Assembly (NCBI GenBank): GCA_036924085.1
Contig: JAVGWX010000001.1
Location: forward strand, 8,856,681 to 8,920,680
Length of the DNA stretch: 64,000 nucleotides
Direction: 5' to 3'
DNA from: Ariolimax columbianus
Lineage: Eukaryota > Mollusca > Gastropoda > Stylommatophora > Arionidae
Positions 33,926-45,330 of the stretch are shown here, one piece after another; position 1 is the stretch's first letter, and each line of letters begins with the position of its first letter. Under the pieces are notes generated by a model. That model was not told the DNA's origin and searched no databases. It worked only from the letters and a program-made list of their open reading frames with translations. Position numbers and translations under genes: made by a program.

Positions 33926-34430
33926 AATGCTCATGGCAGCTCAGCTCAATCAGTGGTGGTTATTGAAGCCATTCTTGTCCTTACAGTGAAGCTAGTCACA
34001 TGCACAACACTCCACAGTTAACTACACTATGCTTAGTTGAGTTCCTGTAAGTCCATTCGTTGCCATTATATATCTCACTCACGGACACACTGATAACATT
34101 ATTGAACAAATTGATCATGACGGCTAATTGTTAAAAGCCTTTCTGCAGCCCGTTTTTTATTGTATAAGACATGCAAAATATGGAAGCAGGGAAGATAATG
34201 ATGTTACGTCAAAGAAAATTACGTTTAATAAGTTGGTTTTTTCGCGCTAACATATTGCACATTTTATTAGGGAGAGATAAGACATTACATGAGACAGTGA
34301 AGACAAACAGTTCTAGAGACACGCTTAAGATGTGTACGCGCGAGATATACACTGAAAAGGAATGAGACACTCCTTTCGTCCGTTTGAAAATATAAGTTTA
34401 TATCTGCAGTATTCTTTCTTGTATAAACTT
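33926..34430. other. No recognisable feature
   Basis: A spacer after the minisatellite. The open frame at 34171-34365 carries no recognised motif. Confidence 0.45.
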
Positions 34431-34439
34431 CACTGTCTA

Positions 34440-34612
34440 TTGTAGTTCACATACAGGTCCATACAGTTTCTCTTCCAGTGCTGTTTCTCTGGTTCAGTGT
34501 GTTTGCCTCAGTATAATATATTCAGGGCAGTTCTGTAGTAAGTTCTCCGATGTCTGGGACAACTGTCCGCAAGTACACATGGTTGAATGTCCAATATACA
34601 CTTGTGTGTTCC
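34440..34612 (-). pseudogene. Cys-knuckle C-terminal fragment of an RNase H-type LINE
   Basis: The minus strand reads 'GHSTMCTCGQL' followed by 'SENLLQNCPEY', matching in order the 'ECPCGTGKMTAEHLLQNCPTY' end of the I/Nimb-like ORF2. It is too diverged to be the same family. No upstream RNase H was recognised. Confidence 0.6.
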
Positions 34613-34621
34613 TGTGGGTGT

Positions 34622-34868
34622 GGGGCTGTTGTTGTTGTTATTGAATGCTCACTTTTACTATTATGTACGTCCTCAAAATGACGTTAAGTGGCGGGTTGCA
34701 GTAGTGTTCCTCATACCACATCCCCAGCGTGATGACGGTTGATCGAGATCCTCCTGACGATTATGCTCTACATACTTTATCTACGTAACACCCAAATACT
34801 AGGAGGATCACGTCCATCAGTACCTCGTTAGCCAGGCTGCCAAGACGAACAGTCAGTTTTCAAGAAGA
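34622..34868 (-). mobile_element. Non-autonomous repeat family R1, copy 3 (truncated)
   Basis: Matches copy 2 in the tail ('gttgttgttattgaatg' on plus), in 'aagtggcgggttgcagtag' and in 'cctcgttagccaggctgcca', but lacks the head beyond about 34868. More diverged than copies 1 and 2. Confidence 0.6.
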
Positions 34869-34930
34869 AATTGTGTTCCTTTCCTTGCAGTTGCAGAAAC
34901 AAAGATATCTAAAATAAAATATTAGAAAAA

Positions 34931-35019
34931 TGTGTGTTTGTGTTTGTGTGTGTGTGTGTGTGCACTCACACGCGTGAATATGTGTATGTGCGCACGCGTT
35001 TATGTGTGTGTGTGTGTGT
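34931..35019. repeat. TG microsatellite
   Basis: Two 'tg' runs with cac/gcgc interruptions. Confidence 0.9.
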
Positions 35020-35352
35020 TGGGTAATTGAGAGAAGAGGAGGGAGTTAAAGAGTGAGAAAGAAGAGATATAGGATATGGAGATAGAAAGACAAGAATGGT
35101 GCTTCAAGTCCATGCGTAGAACACACCATGGAAGTACGACATACCACATTCGAAGTAACTCTTAAAAAAGTTGTGCGTGGATTATAACGGAGGATGAGCA
35201 GATTCATAATTCGCCGTTGATGTTAAAGCCATGAACTGACGTAGTTATCAAGCATGTGTACTAGAACACATAAAAATAAACTAGTTTGAGTACCACGATT
35301 TAATGGATTGATAGATTCGATCAGGTACGTACCAGTTGTGAATCAGCTTTTT

Positions 35353-35365
35353 AGAACACGGAAGC
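35353..35365. repeat. TSD left of I/Nimb-like copy C
   Basis: 'agaacacggaagc', 12 of 13 identical to 37123-37135. Confidence 0.85.
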
Positions 35366-37122
35366 CACGACAACATGAATACGGCACTTGAAGAGCACAT
35401 GATGGCCAAATTAACAATGCGCGAAATGGAAGAGGCTATGAAAACATTAAAGAAAAGGAAATCTCCCGGAAAAGACGGGATAACAAACGAAATGCTGATG
35501 GGGCTGGGCCAAACAGCGAAAAGGAAACTGCCATCGGTCCTGAACCAAAGTTGGAAAAGGGGAATTGTACCCCAGGCATGGAAAGACGCAATACTGGTAC
35601 GAGTACCAAAAACAGGAAAGGATAAAACAGATCCAAATGGATACAGGCCCATAAGCTTACTGAGCTGTGTCGGCAAGGTGATGGAACGGATGATAAACAC
35701 AAGACTGATGTGGCATCTGGAAGAAAAACGAATACTAATTCCACAGCAAGCCGGCTTTAGACAGCACAGATCCACTGAGGACCAGGTCATCCTCATAGCC
35801 CAGGAGATAGAAGATGCTTACCAGGCACAGAAACACACAGTAGCTGTTTGGGTGGATCTGAAAAAGGCATTTGACAAAGTCTGGAAAGACGGACTTAGAG
35901 TCAAGCTAAGAAGAAGTGATGTTTGTGGGAAAATGTACAAATGGATCAACCATTACATCAAACAAAGAACGGCCAGAGTCCAAGTACAAGGGCAGATGAG
36001 CAAAAAGGTGACACTCGAGCAGGGAGTACCCCAAGGGGGAGTACTGTCACCCACACTCTTCCTGGTATATATAAACGATATTACAGAGAATATACCAAGA
36101 AGAGTCCATAGCTCAATGTTTGCAGACGATCTGGATATGTGGACCTCTGAAAAGAATCTCACCATAGCAAGAAATCGGATGCAGACGGCCATAACATCGC
36201 TGGAAGAGTGGGCGAACTCATGGCTGGTCAAAATAAACGAGGAGAAAACCACATGCACAATATTCTCGCTTTCATTAAAACCCCAAAATACCAAACTAAG
36301 TCTAAATGGCAAATTCCTGCAGCCAAACGACAACCCAACCTATATGGGAGTCACATTTGATCGGCGCATGACATAGAAAAGTCAAAAAATAACACTGTCA
36401 TTCGCTACTGGTAAGTACACAAGCAATTTCAGAGCGGAGGCAGAGGCACTGAGGGCGGCAGTGGAAGAAATGGTGACACACAGTGAAAATGAAAGCCATA
36501 TAGTCCTGCTTACAGATGCTCTCGCCGTAGTCACAGCGCTAAAAAGCCAGAAAAATACTGAGCTTAATGACTTTAGAGCAGCACTCTGCAAACTGTGCCA
36601 GCAGTCTGCACCAAAAAGGGTAGTGGTACAGTGGGTCCCATCACACTGCAACATCCAAGGCAACGAGGAGGCAGACAGACTGGCAAAAGAATGTGCAAGA
36701 CTACCACAAACAGATACTAGTATGACGTACGAAGAGTCAAAACGGCTTATCAAAGCCAGATATATGACCAAATGGGAAACCGAACATACTGGTTACACCA
36801 AAAACGATGCGTATTACCAGTTGAACCGAAGAGAGCAGGTCGTTGTCTTCAGATTTCGCACTGGCCCCAATAGACTTTGGCACCACCTATTCAACAAATT
36901 GAAGATAGGGTGTACCGACGAATGCCCGTGCGGTACTGGTAAAATGACCGCTGAACATCTGCTGCAGAACTGCCCGACATACGAGGATCCGAGAGAGCAG
37001 ATGTGGCCATCACCAGTGGAACTGCAAGACAAGCTCTATGGCAGTGGCGACAGCCTCAGGATGACCGCCGCTTTTTTCGAAAAAATAATGGTTACTTCGA
37101 CTGCGTACGAAGAAGAAGAAGA
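35366..37122 (+). mobile_element. I/Nimb-like LINE copy C with internal deletion
   Basis: A 13-bp TSD with one mismatch at the two ends, and a (gaa)n tail, show a single insertion. The body has two collinear parts. 35366-36380 covers the pre-RT region and RT. 36381-37110 covers RNase H and the C-terminus. About 0.7 kb present in copy B (roughly its 25101-25799) is missing at the join near 36380, where 'atgacat' runs straight into 'aaaataacactgtc'. The deletion removes the RT thumb/linker region and the start of RNase H, including the 'YTDGS' aspartate. Confidence 0.92.
35375..36376 (+). pseudogene. LINE RT fragment (copy C)
   Basis: 333 codons, collinear with residues 59-391 of copy B, with the same RT blocks ('PGKDGITNEML', 'GYRPISLLSCVGK', 'VAVWVDLKKAFDKVW', 'QGGVLSPTLFLVYIND'). 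The catalytic box reads 'FADDLDMW', with Asp for Ala after the Asp pair. A tag stop at the deletion join ends the frame. Confidence 0.85.
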
Positions 37123-37141
37123 AGAACACAGAAGCTATTAA
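36461..37141 (+). pseudogene. LINE RNase H C-terminal part (copy C)
   Basis: Open from inside RNase H ('EEMVTHSENESHIVLLTDALAVV') through 'WVPSHCNIQGNEEADRL' and the knuckle 'CPCGTGKMTAEHLLQNC'. The first catalytic aspartate block is lost in the deletion. The last codons run into the tail and TSD. Confidence 0.85.
37123..37135. repeat. TSD right of I/Nimb-like copy C
   Basis: 'agaacacagaagc', one mismatch to 35353-35365. Confidence 0.85.
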
Positions 37142-37310
37142 TATTTTCCAATCATTTTCTATCCTTAGACGTTCCCAATAACTTGCAATAAAAAAATAAT
37201 CCCCTCTACAGGTTATCACTGTTCGTGATATTTGGCCAAAAACATCTTCGTGCTTTTTGCAGCGGCTGCACCACGTTGACGTTACATAAAAAATCAGTAG
37301 AGAATGTTTA

Positions 37311-37456
37311 AGATGCAAAAACGATAAAATAATAAACTTGAAATGTTGCAGCAAATAAAGTAATGCTTCCCGACAAGAGCAACATAATTCTGCATTCTGA
37401 ATATTTCACACAACAATCCATGAATGGCGCAATATGTGTGTGGTAGAACGGTTTCT
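37311..37456. repeat. 146-bp direct repeat, left (long TSD of D+E)
   Basis: Matches 38852-38997 over the full 146 bp with only two differences by eye (g/a at the 'atgttgcagc' and 'attctgaata' positions) and no indel. The left copy is continuous with upstream unique sequence and the right copy with downstream sequence ('ctaacaccatgg'), as expected for a duplicated target. Confidence 0.92.
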
Positions 37457-38685
37457 TCTTCTTCTTCTGCGTACACAGTCAGACAGCAACCATTATTTTT
37501 TCGAAAAAAGCGGCGGTCGTCCTGAGACTCTCGCCACTACCATAGAGCTTGTCTTGCAGTTCCACTGGCGATGGCCACATCTGCTCTCTCTGATCCTCGT
37601 ATGTCGGGCAGTTTTGCAGCAGATGTTCAGCGGTCATTTTACCAGTACCGCACGGGCATTCGTCGGTACCACCTATCTTCAGTTTGTTGAATAGGTGATA
37701 CCTCAGTCTATTGTGGCCAGTGCGAAGTCTGAAGACAACGACCTGCTCTCTTCGGTTCAACTGGTAATAGGCATCGCTTTTAGTGTAACTAGAATGTTCA
37801 GTTTCCCATTTGGTCATGTATCTGGCTTTGATAAACCGTTTTGACTCTTCGTACGTCATACTAGTATCTGTTTGTGGTAGTCTTGCACCTTCTTTTGCCT
37901 GTCTGTCTGCCACCTCGTTGCCTTGGATGTTGCAGTGTGATGGGACCCACTGTACCACTACCCTTTTTTGGTGCGGACTGCTGGCACAGTTTGCAGAGTG
38001 CTGCTCTTAAGTCATTAAGCTCAGTGTTTTTCTGGCTTTTTAGCGCTGTGACTACGGCGAGAGCATCTGTAAGCAGGACTATATGGCTTTCATTTTCATT
38101 GTGTGTCACCATTTCTTCCACTGCCGCCCTCAGTGCCTCTGCCTCCGCTCTGAAATTGCTTGTGTACTTACCAGTAGCGAATGACAGTGTTATTTGTCTG
38201 CCATTTGGTAGGTTCAGGAATGCTCCTGCCCCTCCGTTCTGTGTAGTGTTTGTTACAGAACCGTCGATGTATGCATGGGTCCAGTCCATGCTTAGGTAGC
38301 TTTGAGTTATGAAGCGTAGGGTAGTATCTCTCCTTTCTTTTTCAGTCTGGCAGTTTTTGTTTCCAATACCTGGTATATTTTCTACCACCTCTGGAAATAT
38401 ATCCTGCCTCCAGGTAGGTTTTCGTACAGTAGTGATGGGTTTTGGTGTTGTTAGTGCGTTTATGGGATCTTCGTGCATCTTTGCTTTGTCTATTTCTGCA
38501 AACTTTCTCCGCTTTAGTTTCCCATTTCCCAAATTGTTTAGTCTCTGGTGCATTGGGTGGTCAGTCAGTCTTCGGAGTTTCTCTGAGTGCAGCTGGGCTC
38601 TGCAGTCTCTTCTATCGGTCATGGATTGCAGTTTTGAAATTTTTTCAAGTTCTACAATTGGCGTTGACTTCATGCCTCCTGTTAT
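37457..38685 (-). mobile_element. I/Nimb-like LINE copy D
   Basis: The minus strand starts in the RT thumb/linker region ('MKSTPIVELEKISKL') and runs through RNase H and the knuckle to a 'cagaagaagaagaaga' tail at 37457. RNase H blocks 'LTDALAVV' and 'SHCNIQGNEVADR' are seen. A run of 6 T at 37964-37969, against 5 T in copies B and C, shifts the frame inside RNase H, splitting it into two frames (38673-37861 and 37958-37479). Its 5' end joins the tail of copy E directly. Confidence 0.9.
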
Positions 38686-38856
38686 CTTCTTCTTCTTCTG
38701 CGTACACAGTCAGACAGTAACCATTATTTTCTCGAAAAAAGCGGCGGTCATCCTGAGACTCTCGCCACTACCATAGAGCTTGTCTTGCAGTTCCACTGGC
38801 AATGGCCACATCTGCTCTCTCTGATCCTCGTATGTCGGGCAGTTCTGCAGCAGATG
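38686..38856 (-). mobile_element. I/Nimb-like LINE copy E (last ~170 bp only)
   Basis: On the minus strand this is only the final segment ('LLQNCPTYEDQREQMW' to the stop, 3' UTR and gaa tail), then copy D begins with no spacer. At its 5' edge 'agatg' belongs both to the element and to the right 146-bp repeat, a 5-bp microhomology. E plus D therefore lie head-to-tail between one pair of long direct repeats. Confidence 0.88.
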
Positions 38857-38997
38857 CAAAAACGATAAAATAATAAACTTGAAATGTTACAGCAAATAAA
38901 GTAATGCTTCCCGACAAGAGCAACATAATTCTGCATTCTGGATATTTCACACAACAATCCATGAATGGCGCAATATGTGTGTGGTAGAACGGTTTCT
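38852..38997. repeat. 146-bp direct repeat, right (long TSD of D+E)
   Basis: See the left copy at 37311-37456; the match is collinear without gaps. Confidence 0.92.
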
Positions 38998-39025
38998 AAC
39001 ACCATGGTCTTTCTTTATTTCAGCC

Positions 39026-39440
39026 AATTGACTGACCCACTAACAACTAATCTCTTGACATCTCTCTCAATTGACTGACCCACTAACAACTAATCTCTTG
39101 ACATCTCTCTCAATTGACTGACCCACTAACAACTAATCTCTTGACATCTCTCTCAATTGACTGACCCACTAACAACTAATCTCTTGACATCTCTCTCAAT
39201 TGACTGACCCACTAACAACTAATCTCTTGACATCTCTCTCAATTGACTGACCCACTAACAACTAATCTCTTGACATCTCTCTCAATTGACTGACCCACTA
39301 ACAACTAATCTCTTGACATCTCTCTCAATTGACTGGCCCACGAACGACTAATCCCTTGATGTATCTCTCTCATTGACTGACCCACTTACCACTAATCTCT
39401 TGATGTCTCTTTCACATTGTCATGCCCACTAATCACCTAA
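39026..39440. repeat. 43-bp satellite, left block
   Basis: About seven near-identical 43-bp units starting 'ttgactgacccactaac', then 'ctaatctcttgacatctc', followed by two diverged ones. The same unit type resumes at 45050, on the far side of CR1 copy 2. Confidence 0.95.
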
Positions 39441-42064
39441 TAACTTAACTTAACTTAACGTCTTTATACTGATTCAGAAGACTCTGCAGAGTCTGTATAC
39501 ACCCACAGTCATTTAGATTACCTTGATTTAAAAGCTATGCGCTTCCAAATTATTCTTAAAAGCATTAACTGTCCCTGCCTCCAATACATCCCGTGGCAAT
39601 GCATTCCAAGCATTCACCACTCTCTGACTCAAAGAATATTTCCTAATATCTAATCTGGACCTATATTTAGTTAATTTGTAGCTATACCCTCTTGTTATTG
39701 TGTCTGGCTGTATTTTGAAACACTTGTAATAGTCTAATTTATCCGTTTCTCTGATTATCTTATACACCTGTATTAAGTCACCACGAATTCTTCTATCTTC
39801 TAGACCTTGTAGGCCAGTTTTCTGAGTCTTTCCTCATAACTGTAATTCTGGAATCCCACTATCATCTTTGTCGATCTTTTTTGTATTCTTTCCAGCATGT
39901 TTATATCCCCTCTATGATAAGGACTCCACACCTGTACACAGTACTCCAATCTAGGTCTAACTAATGATTTATACAGTTTGACTATCACTTCCTTGCTCCT
40001 ATGTTTAATATTTCTTGTTATCATACCTAACATTGAATTTGCCTTTTTCACTGTTACCTGAACTTGCTCCCTCTCCTTATCTGTATGATATATTATAACC
40101 CCTAGGTCTATCTATCTGATATTGTTCTCTCGCATTCTGTAATTATGTTCCATATTGGGATCTACCCATGTGGGTGACTTACATTTATCTAAATTAAACT
40201 CAATATGCCACCTTATAGACCATTCTCGAATTTTATCTAAATCTGACCTCAATATATTCACTTCTGCTTTAGATGAGACACTACTGCACAGTTTCCCACC
40301 ACTACTTCACACCACTACTTCACACCCCTACTTCACACCACTCAGAGTACTCCTTATTTATGCACAACCTCTGCCTTCTTCCCTTTAACCATTTCTCAAT
40401 CCATTTGGCAAGTTCTCAATATATTCCATGTGAATTTAACTTTCGAAATAATCTTTGATGAGGTACTCTATCAGAGGCCTTTGCAAAATCTAGAAAAATA
40501 ACATCCACTAGCTCCCCTTCGTCTATCATTTTAGTAATCTCCTCTATGAATTCTAATAGATTTGTTAAGCATGTTCTCCTTCTAGCAAACCAATGCTGAC
40601 TATTTCTGATTAGACTAAATTTGTATAAATGCATTACAATGTTTTCTTTGATTATTGACTTTAACAATATACAGACTATGTTTTCCATACATTATATTTA
40701 GCTCATCTACATTTAACAACAAATCTAGTTATCCACTTTTTACGCTTCATGGTTACCTGCCTACATGGAACACATTCCTCTTTTAGCTTCTCTAGAACTG
40801 TTTTGAAACTCTCCCATTCTTGTTCAACATCTGCCTCCTACAATATCTTTCCAGATTTTGTGGCTCCCTGACTCTTTCATCTTCTTAAAATCTTCGTTAA
40901 AGTAGTCGTATGTTCACGTGTTTATGTTTATTTATTTCTTTGCAATAAGATCCCAACGGATGATTTTATGGTCACTTTGGACAAACATTTCCCCAACGGT
41001 AACGATTTCAATTATATTTTCTTTTGCATACCTGGCTGCTTCTACATGCTGAATTACAAAAGTGGAAGTTATGCACTTAACAAAAGGTTTTGACTCTATA
41101 TGTGCTTCTACCATATCCCATTTTATTTCTGGAAATTTGAAATCCTCCAATAATAATAATTTCACTTCACTTGTCTTTTCTATGCTACTAATCAGCTCCT
41201 CATCTTCCTCTTTTTGACTTAATGGACAACTGTAACATACTCCAACCACAGTTTTTTTCACCCCACTTTCTATTTTTTCCCATACACTTTCATTTTTCTT
41301 ACCTCATGATAAATCATCTTTTATCGTTATATTTACATAATTTAGACAGTATAATAAAACGCCATCTCCTTTCGCCTTGTCTCCAACTACCCTATCTTTC
41401 CTTAGCATTGCATATCCCTCTATTTCAAGTTCACTATCTGCAATGTCGTCATATGTCCATGATTCTGTTAACCCTATTGTATCTGGATTTTCTTCTTCTA
41501 CACACAGTTCCAATTCTTCTCTTTTACTTACTATGCTTCTCACATTTGCATAAAAACTTTATACTTTCTAATGTTGTTGTTCATCCATTTTTTTGCTTTT
41601 GCTGCATCATTTTTATTTGTGCTTTTCCACTACCCATTTCACAGCTCCCTGATCCCAACTATCCCCTTTGACTACATCCTCTATAGCACCCTATTGTAGG
41701 CCTATCTTTAGTCTCATACTTCATAGGCCTTACTAGTTTAAATTTCTATGACAATGATTAAACATATACTTTGCTACAACATGTTGTCCTATCTCAGTTA
41801 GATGTAAACCTCTCCCGTCTAACATTTTACTTTTGTCTACTTTCACATCAATAAATTCCATTTCCATATCCGCACACATCACCTGTAACCTAAGGTTTAT
41901 ACCTATTATATTTCTATATAGATATTCTGACCCATCTGCTCTATCTAAAATGCGCATCATTGTGACCTTTCTAAACTTTTTTTCCTCAAGTGTTCCAATA
42001 AGACCTTTGTATTTTTTCATAATTGTTCCTACCAATACAAAAACATGACTGTTTGCTTTATTAT
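39441..42064 (-). mobile_element. CR1-like LINE copy 2, 3' part
   Basis: The minus strand is collinear with CR1 copy 1 from the esterase half of ORF1 (42035-41733, 'MKKYKGLIGTLEEKKFRKV' to 'GQHVVAKYMF'), through endonuclease ('LTESWTYDDIADSELEIEG', 41543-41304; 'LLLLEDFKFPEIKWDM', where the G-D-F-N motif reads E-D-F-K), to RT and the 3' hairpin. A deletion of about 0.6 kb near 40690 removes the N-terminal RT. A second loss near 40290 removes the FADD box and is marked by short 'ttcacaccactac' repeats. The tail is 'ttaag' x3-4 at 39441-39460. It was inserted in the 43-bp satellite. Confidence 0.88.
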
Positions 42065-43061
42065 TACTCGACCAGCTGTGATGTTATCCATTTCATTTGG
42101 ATGTTTCAAAGCAAGCAGTTGTCAATTACTGAGAGTGTTCGGTCCGAACATTCTATAAATGTTTCTTGAACCTGTGTGGACTCATGACAATTTTGAAATG
42201 TATGTTTATGTTAATCTCCAACCCGCCACACCATACTTAAGCACATAACGTACACACCTCTTGTATATTCTTAATGTGGTGTTAGTTATGTGATTTGAAA
42301 ACCTTCAAACCATGTTTAAGGAAATCAATGATTCATCTTTAAATCATCACCGAACTTCAACCTATACACTCTTTACGACCGATTAACCCCTGTCTTATAT
42401 GATATATTACAGGACGTAGTGGCCCCAAAATAAAAACATCTGCCTCTAAAACATCTGCCTCTAAAACATCTGCCTCTAAAAACTCCATAAATGCAAGCAA
42501 AATAGAAATATAACACACCATATATATTTATTTACAATCTTTAAGGTTGTGGTCCCTAACTAAATGATCCTGAGCACCACATTTCTTACTGATCCTGTTA
42601 GACATGCCTGTCACTGATTGGTAAAGCCGGTGATTTGTTTATTGCATGGGCTATCTCCACAGGTGTGGTCGGCTGCAATGGATTTTAAAATAACTTCTCT
42701 CGATGGTACAATCTGCTAAGAATTTCCATACACATATGTTCATGTTATTCTCTTACGTAAGTTGGTTACCTCTGGTTTGTTTGAACTCTACTTTTCCTTC
42801 CAGTATTATTTTCAGGATGTTATGTCTTTTTATGTGACCAAAACATAACAAATGGCAGAGACTCTGATTTCTTTCATCAGTACATTTTTACACGTTTAGT
42901 TTCTTCAAGATTTCCTTACTTGTGTTCTTATCTTTTCAGAAGATATTTCCTATTTGTCATATATCAACTTTTGAAAGGAATACATTTCATTCCCAATTGT
43001 TTGTTCATTGTCCTTCTTCTGCTTCTACGTTCGTTATTTGCACCTTTCGGTCCGACACATC
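42065..43061. other. Unassigned segment interrupting CR1 copy 2
   Basis: Not similar to CR1 copy 1 or to I/Nimb-like copies by eye. It contains three copies of a 15-bp unit 'aaaacatctgcctct' (42436-42481). It separates the two parts of CR1 copy 2 together with LINE copy F, and may be part of the insertion or sequence brought in by rearrangement. Confidence 0.5.
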
Positions 43062-44134
43062 CTTCTTCTTCGTACGCAGTCAGACAGTAACCATTATTTT
43101 TTCGAAAAAAGCGGCGGTCATCCTGAGGCTGTCGCCACTGCCATAGAGCTTGTCTTGCAGTTCCACTGGTGATGGCCACATCTGCTCTCTCTGATCCTCG
43201 TATGTCGGGCAGTTCTGCAGCAGATGTTCAGCGGTCATTTTACCAGTACCGCACGGGCATTCGTCGGTACCACCTATCTTCAGTTTGTTGAATAGGTGGT
43301 ACCTCAGTCTATTGTGGCCAGTGCGAAGTCTGAAGACAACGACCTGCTCTCTTCGGTTCAACTGGTAATAGGCATCGTTTTTGGTGTAACCAGTATGTTC
43401 GGTTTCCCATTTGGTCATGTATCTGGCTTTGATAAGCCGTTTTGACTCTTCGTACGTCATACTAGTATCTGTTTGTGGTAGTCTTGCACCTTCTTTTGCC
43501 AGTCTGTCTGCCTCCTCGTTGCCTTGGATGTTGCAGTGTGATGGGACCCACTGTACCACTACCCTTTGTGGTGCGGACTGCTGGCACAGTTTGCAGAGTG
43601 CTGCTCTTAAGTCATTAAGCTCAGTGTTTTTCTGGCTTTTTAGCGCTGTGACTACGGTGAGAGCATCTGTAAGCAGGACTATATGGCTTTCATTTTCATT
43701 GTGTGTCACCATTTCTTCCACTGCCGCCCTCAGTGCCTCTGCCTCCGCTCTGAAATTGCTTGTGTACTTACCAGTAGCGAATGACAGTGTTATTTGTCTG
43801 CCATTTGGTAGGTTCAGGAATGCTCCTGCCCCTCCGTTCTGTGTAGTGTTTGTTACAGAACCGTCGGTGTATGCATGGGTCCAGTCCATGCTTGGGTAGC
43901 TTTTCGATATGAAGCTTAGGGTAGTATCTCTCCTTTCTTTTTCAGTCTGGCAGTTGTTGTTTCCAATACCTGGTATATTTTCTACCACCTCTGGAAATAT
44001 ATTCTGCCTCCAGGTAGGTTTTCGTACAGTAGTGATGGGTTTTGGTGTTGTTAGTGCGTTTATGGGATCTTCGTGAATCTTTGCTTTGGCTATTTCTGCA
44101 AAGTTTCTCCGCTTTAGTTTCCCATTTTCCAAAT
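43062..44134 (-). mobile_element. I/Nimb-like LINE copy F
   Basis: Minus strand from 'NGKLKRRNFAEIAKAK' through RNase H to the 'gactgcgtacgaagaagaag' tail. It ends at about 44134 inside the CR1 ORF1 sequence, with 'ttggaaaat' shared at the junction. No TSD was found, as left and right flanks share only 'gtcc'. Confidence 0.88.
43080..44125 (-). CDS. LINE RNase H domain fragment (copy F)
   Basis: An intact reading frame over the complete RNase H domain ('YTDGS', 'FRAEAEAL', 'LLTDALTVV', 'WVPSHCNIQGNEEADRLAKE') and the knuckle ('ECPCGTGKMTAEHLLQNC'). The frame stays open upstream to 44204, but those 26 codons come from CR1 ORF1 read out of frame, so the ATG-initiated 374-codon frame is an accidental chimera. 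RT is missing. Confidence 0.85.
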
Positions 44135-44700
44135 GTCCTGAATTTTTCTCCATCATTATCCATTTTTTCAACCATTTTGTGTTGTTCAGACACATGTATG
44201 CCAAGCTCCCTCATCATTGAATTCCCTACTATCAAAACTGAACCTTCACCTATATTTGCATACTTCTCTGCAAAGATCTCTTCCCTGTGAACTGTTTCCT
44301 CACTCAAATTTCCATTACTTCCAATTCTTATTACCTTCTCCAACCCATACCTAACTGACAGTGGTTTTATTTCATCACCTTGACTACACTTTGACTGCAG
44401 GTTCTTTAAAATGTCCTTATTTTCTCTTTTTTTCCCTTATATTTTGATCTGTCTCTTTTCTATCTCCTCCAATCTCTTCTCGGGTGTCCTAATATCGCAC
44501 TTAATTCGAGCCTGCTTCTCTACATGCCCTAAAGAAAACGTATATTTCCTCTTCCAACGATGTATCCAAGCCTACACTAATGCAAACATTGCCGCCACGC
44601 ATATCACACAACATGACCGGGCCTTTCTTCATAGCATTTCGTCTGGTCTTAGCAGCCATACTAACTATGCTATGTATTACCGGTAGCCATTAAGTTATAC
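44135..44700 (-). mobile_element. CR1-like LINE copy 2, 5' part (ORF1 N-terminal half)
   Basis: The minus strand shows the start missing from copy 1: 'MAAKTRRNAMKKGPVMLCDM' with ATG at 44659-44657, then a decayed zinc-finger region, a coiled-coil region with stops or frameshifts, and 'NIGEGSVLIVGNSMMRELGIHV', where the esterase G-D-S block reads G-N-S. It ends at about 44135. The second half of the domain resumes at 42064 after the interruption, with about five codons unaccounted for. Confidence 0.8.
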
Positions 44701-45045
44701 TAATACCTAATACAATGTATACGTGTTAAAGCAACACCAAGAATAAAATACTGCTGGTATTTACCTTACAACAACCAATCGCAAACTACTAGGCCTACAC
44801 TAAATATAATGTTACTAACACTCACTTTGCCACGATATTTAATTCGGTCAATTCAGTATCTGTTAAAACTAGACCACTGTGTTTGAAAATACGTATGCTA
44901 CAGTAAACTAGAATTACAACTACGTTATTATTACACAAATTGATTCTCAACACTAATTACTTATCTGAAACTATATAGATCTCTGTACTGTCAATTCGAA
45001 TCCACCTCCATCTTGAACAAACAGGAGTTACAATCGAATTGATGT
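44701..45045 (-). other. Possible CR1 5' UTR
   Basis: Between the ORF1 start of CR1 copy 2 and the resumed satellite lies about 345 bp of unique AT-rich sequence. Position suggests 5' UTR and promoter of CR1 copy 2, but copy 1 lacks this part, so it cannot be compared within the window. Confidence 0.45.
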
Positions 45046-45295
45046 ATCACATTGACTGACCCACTAACAACAAATCTCTTGGTGTCTCCCGTTGACTGAC
45101 CCACTAACAACAAATCTCTTGGTGTCTCACATTGACTGGCCCACTAACCATTCATCTCTTCCTGTCTGTCACTGACTAGCCCACTAACCACTAATCTCTA
45201 GCTGTCTCTCTCTCTATCTCTAAACTTGACTAGCCCACTAACCGCTAATCTCTAGCTGTCTCTCTTTCTCTAAACTTGACTAGCCCACTAACCAC

Positions 45296-45330
<35 letters not shown>

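Noticed and set aside
32954..33926. Long plus and minus frames with hexapeptide repeats
   Set aside because: 18-bp array in phase with codons; no start context, and the frame is broken by indels in several units.
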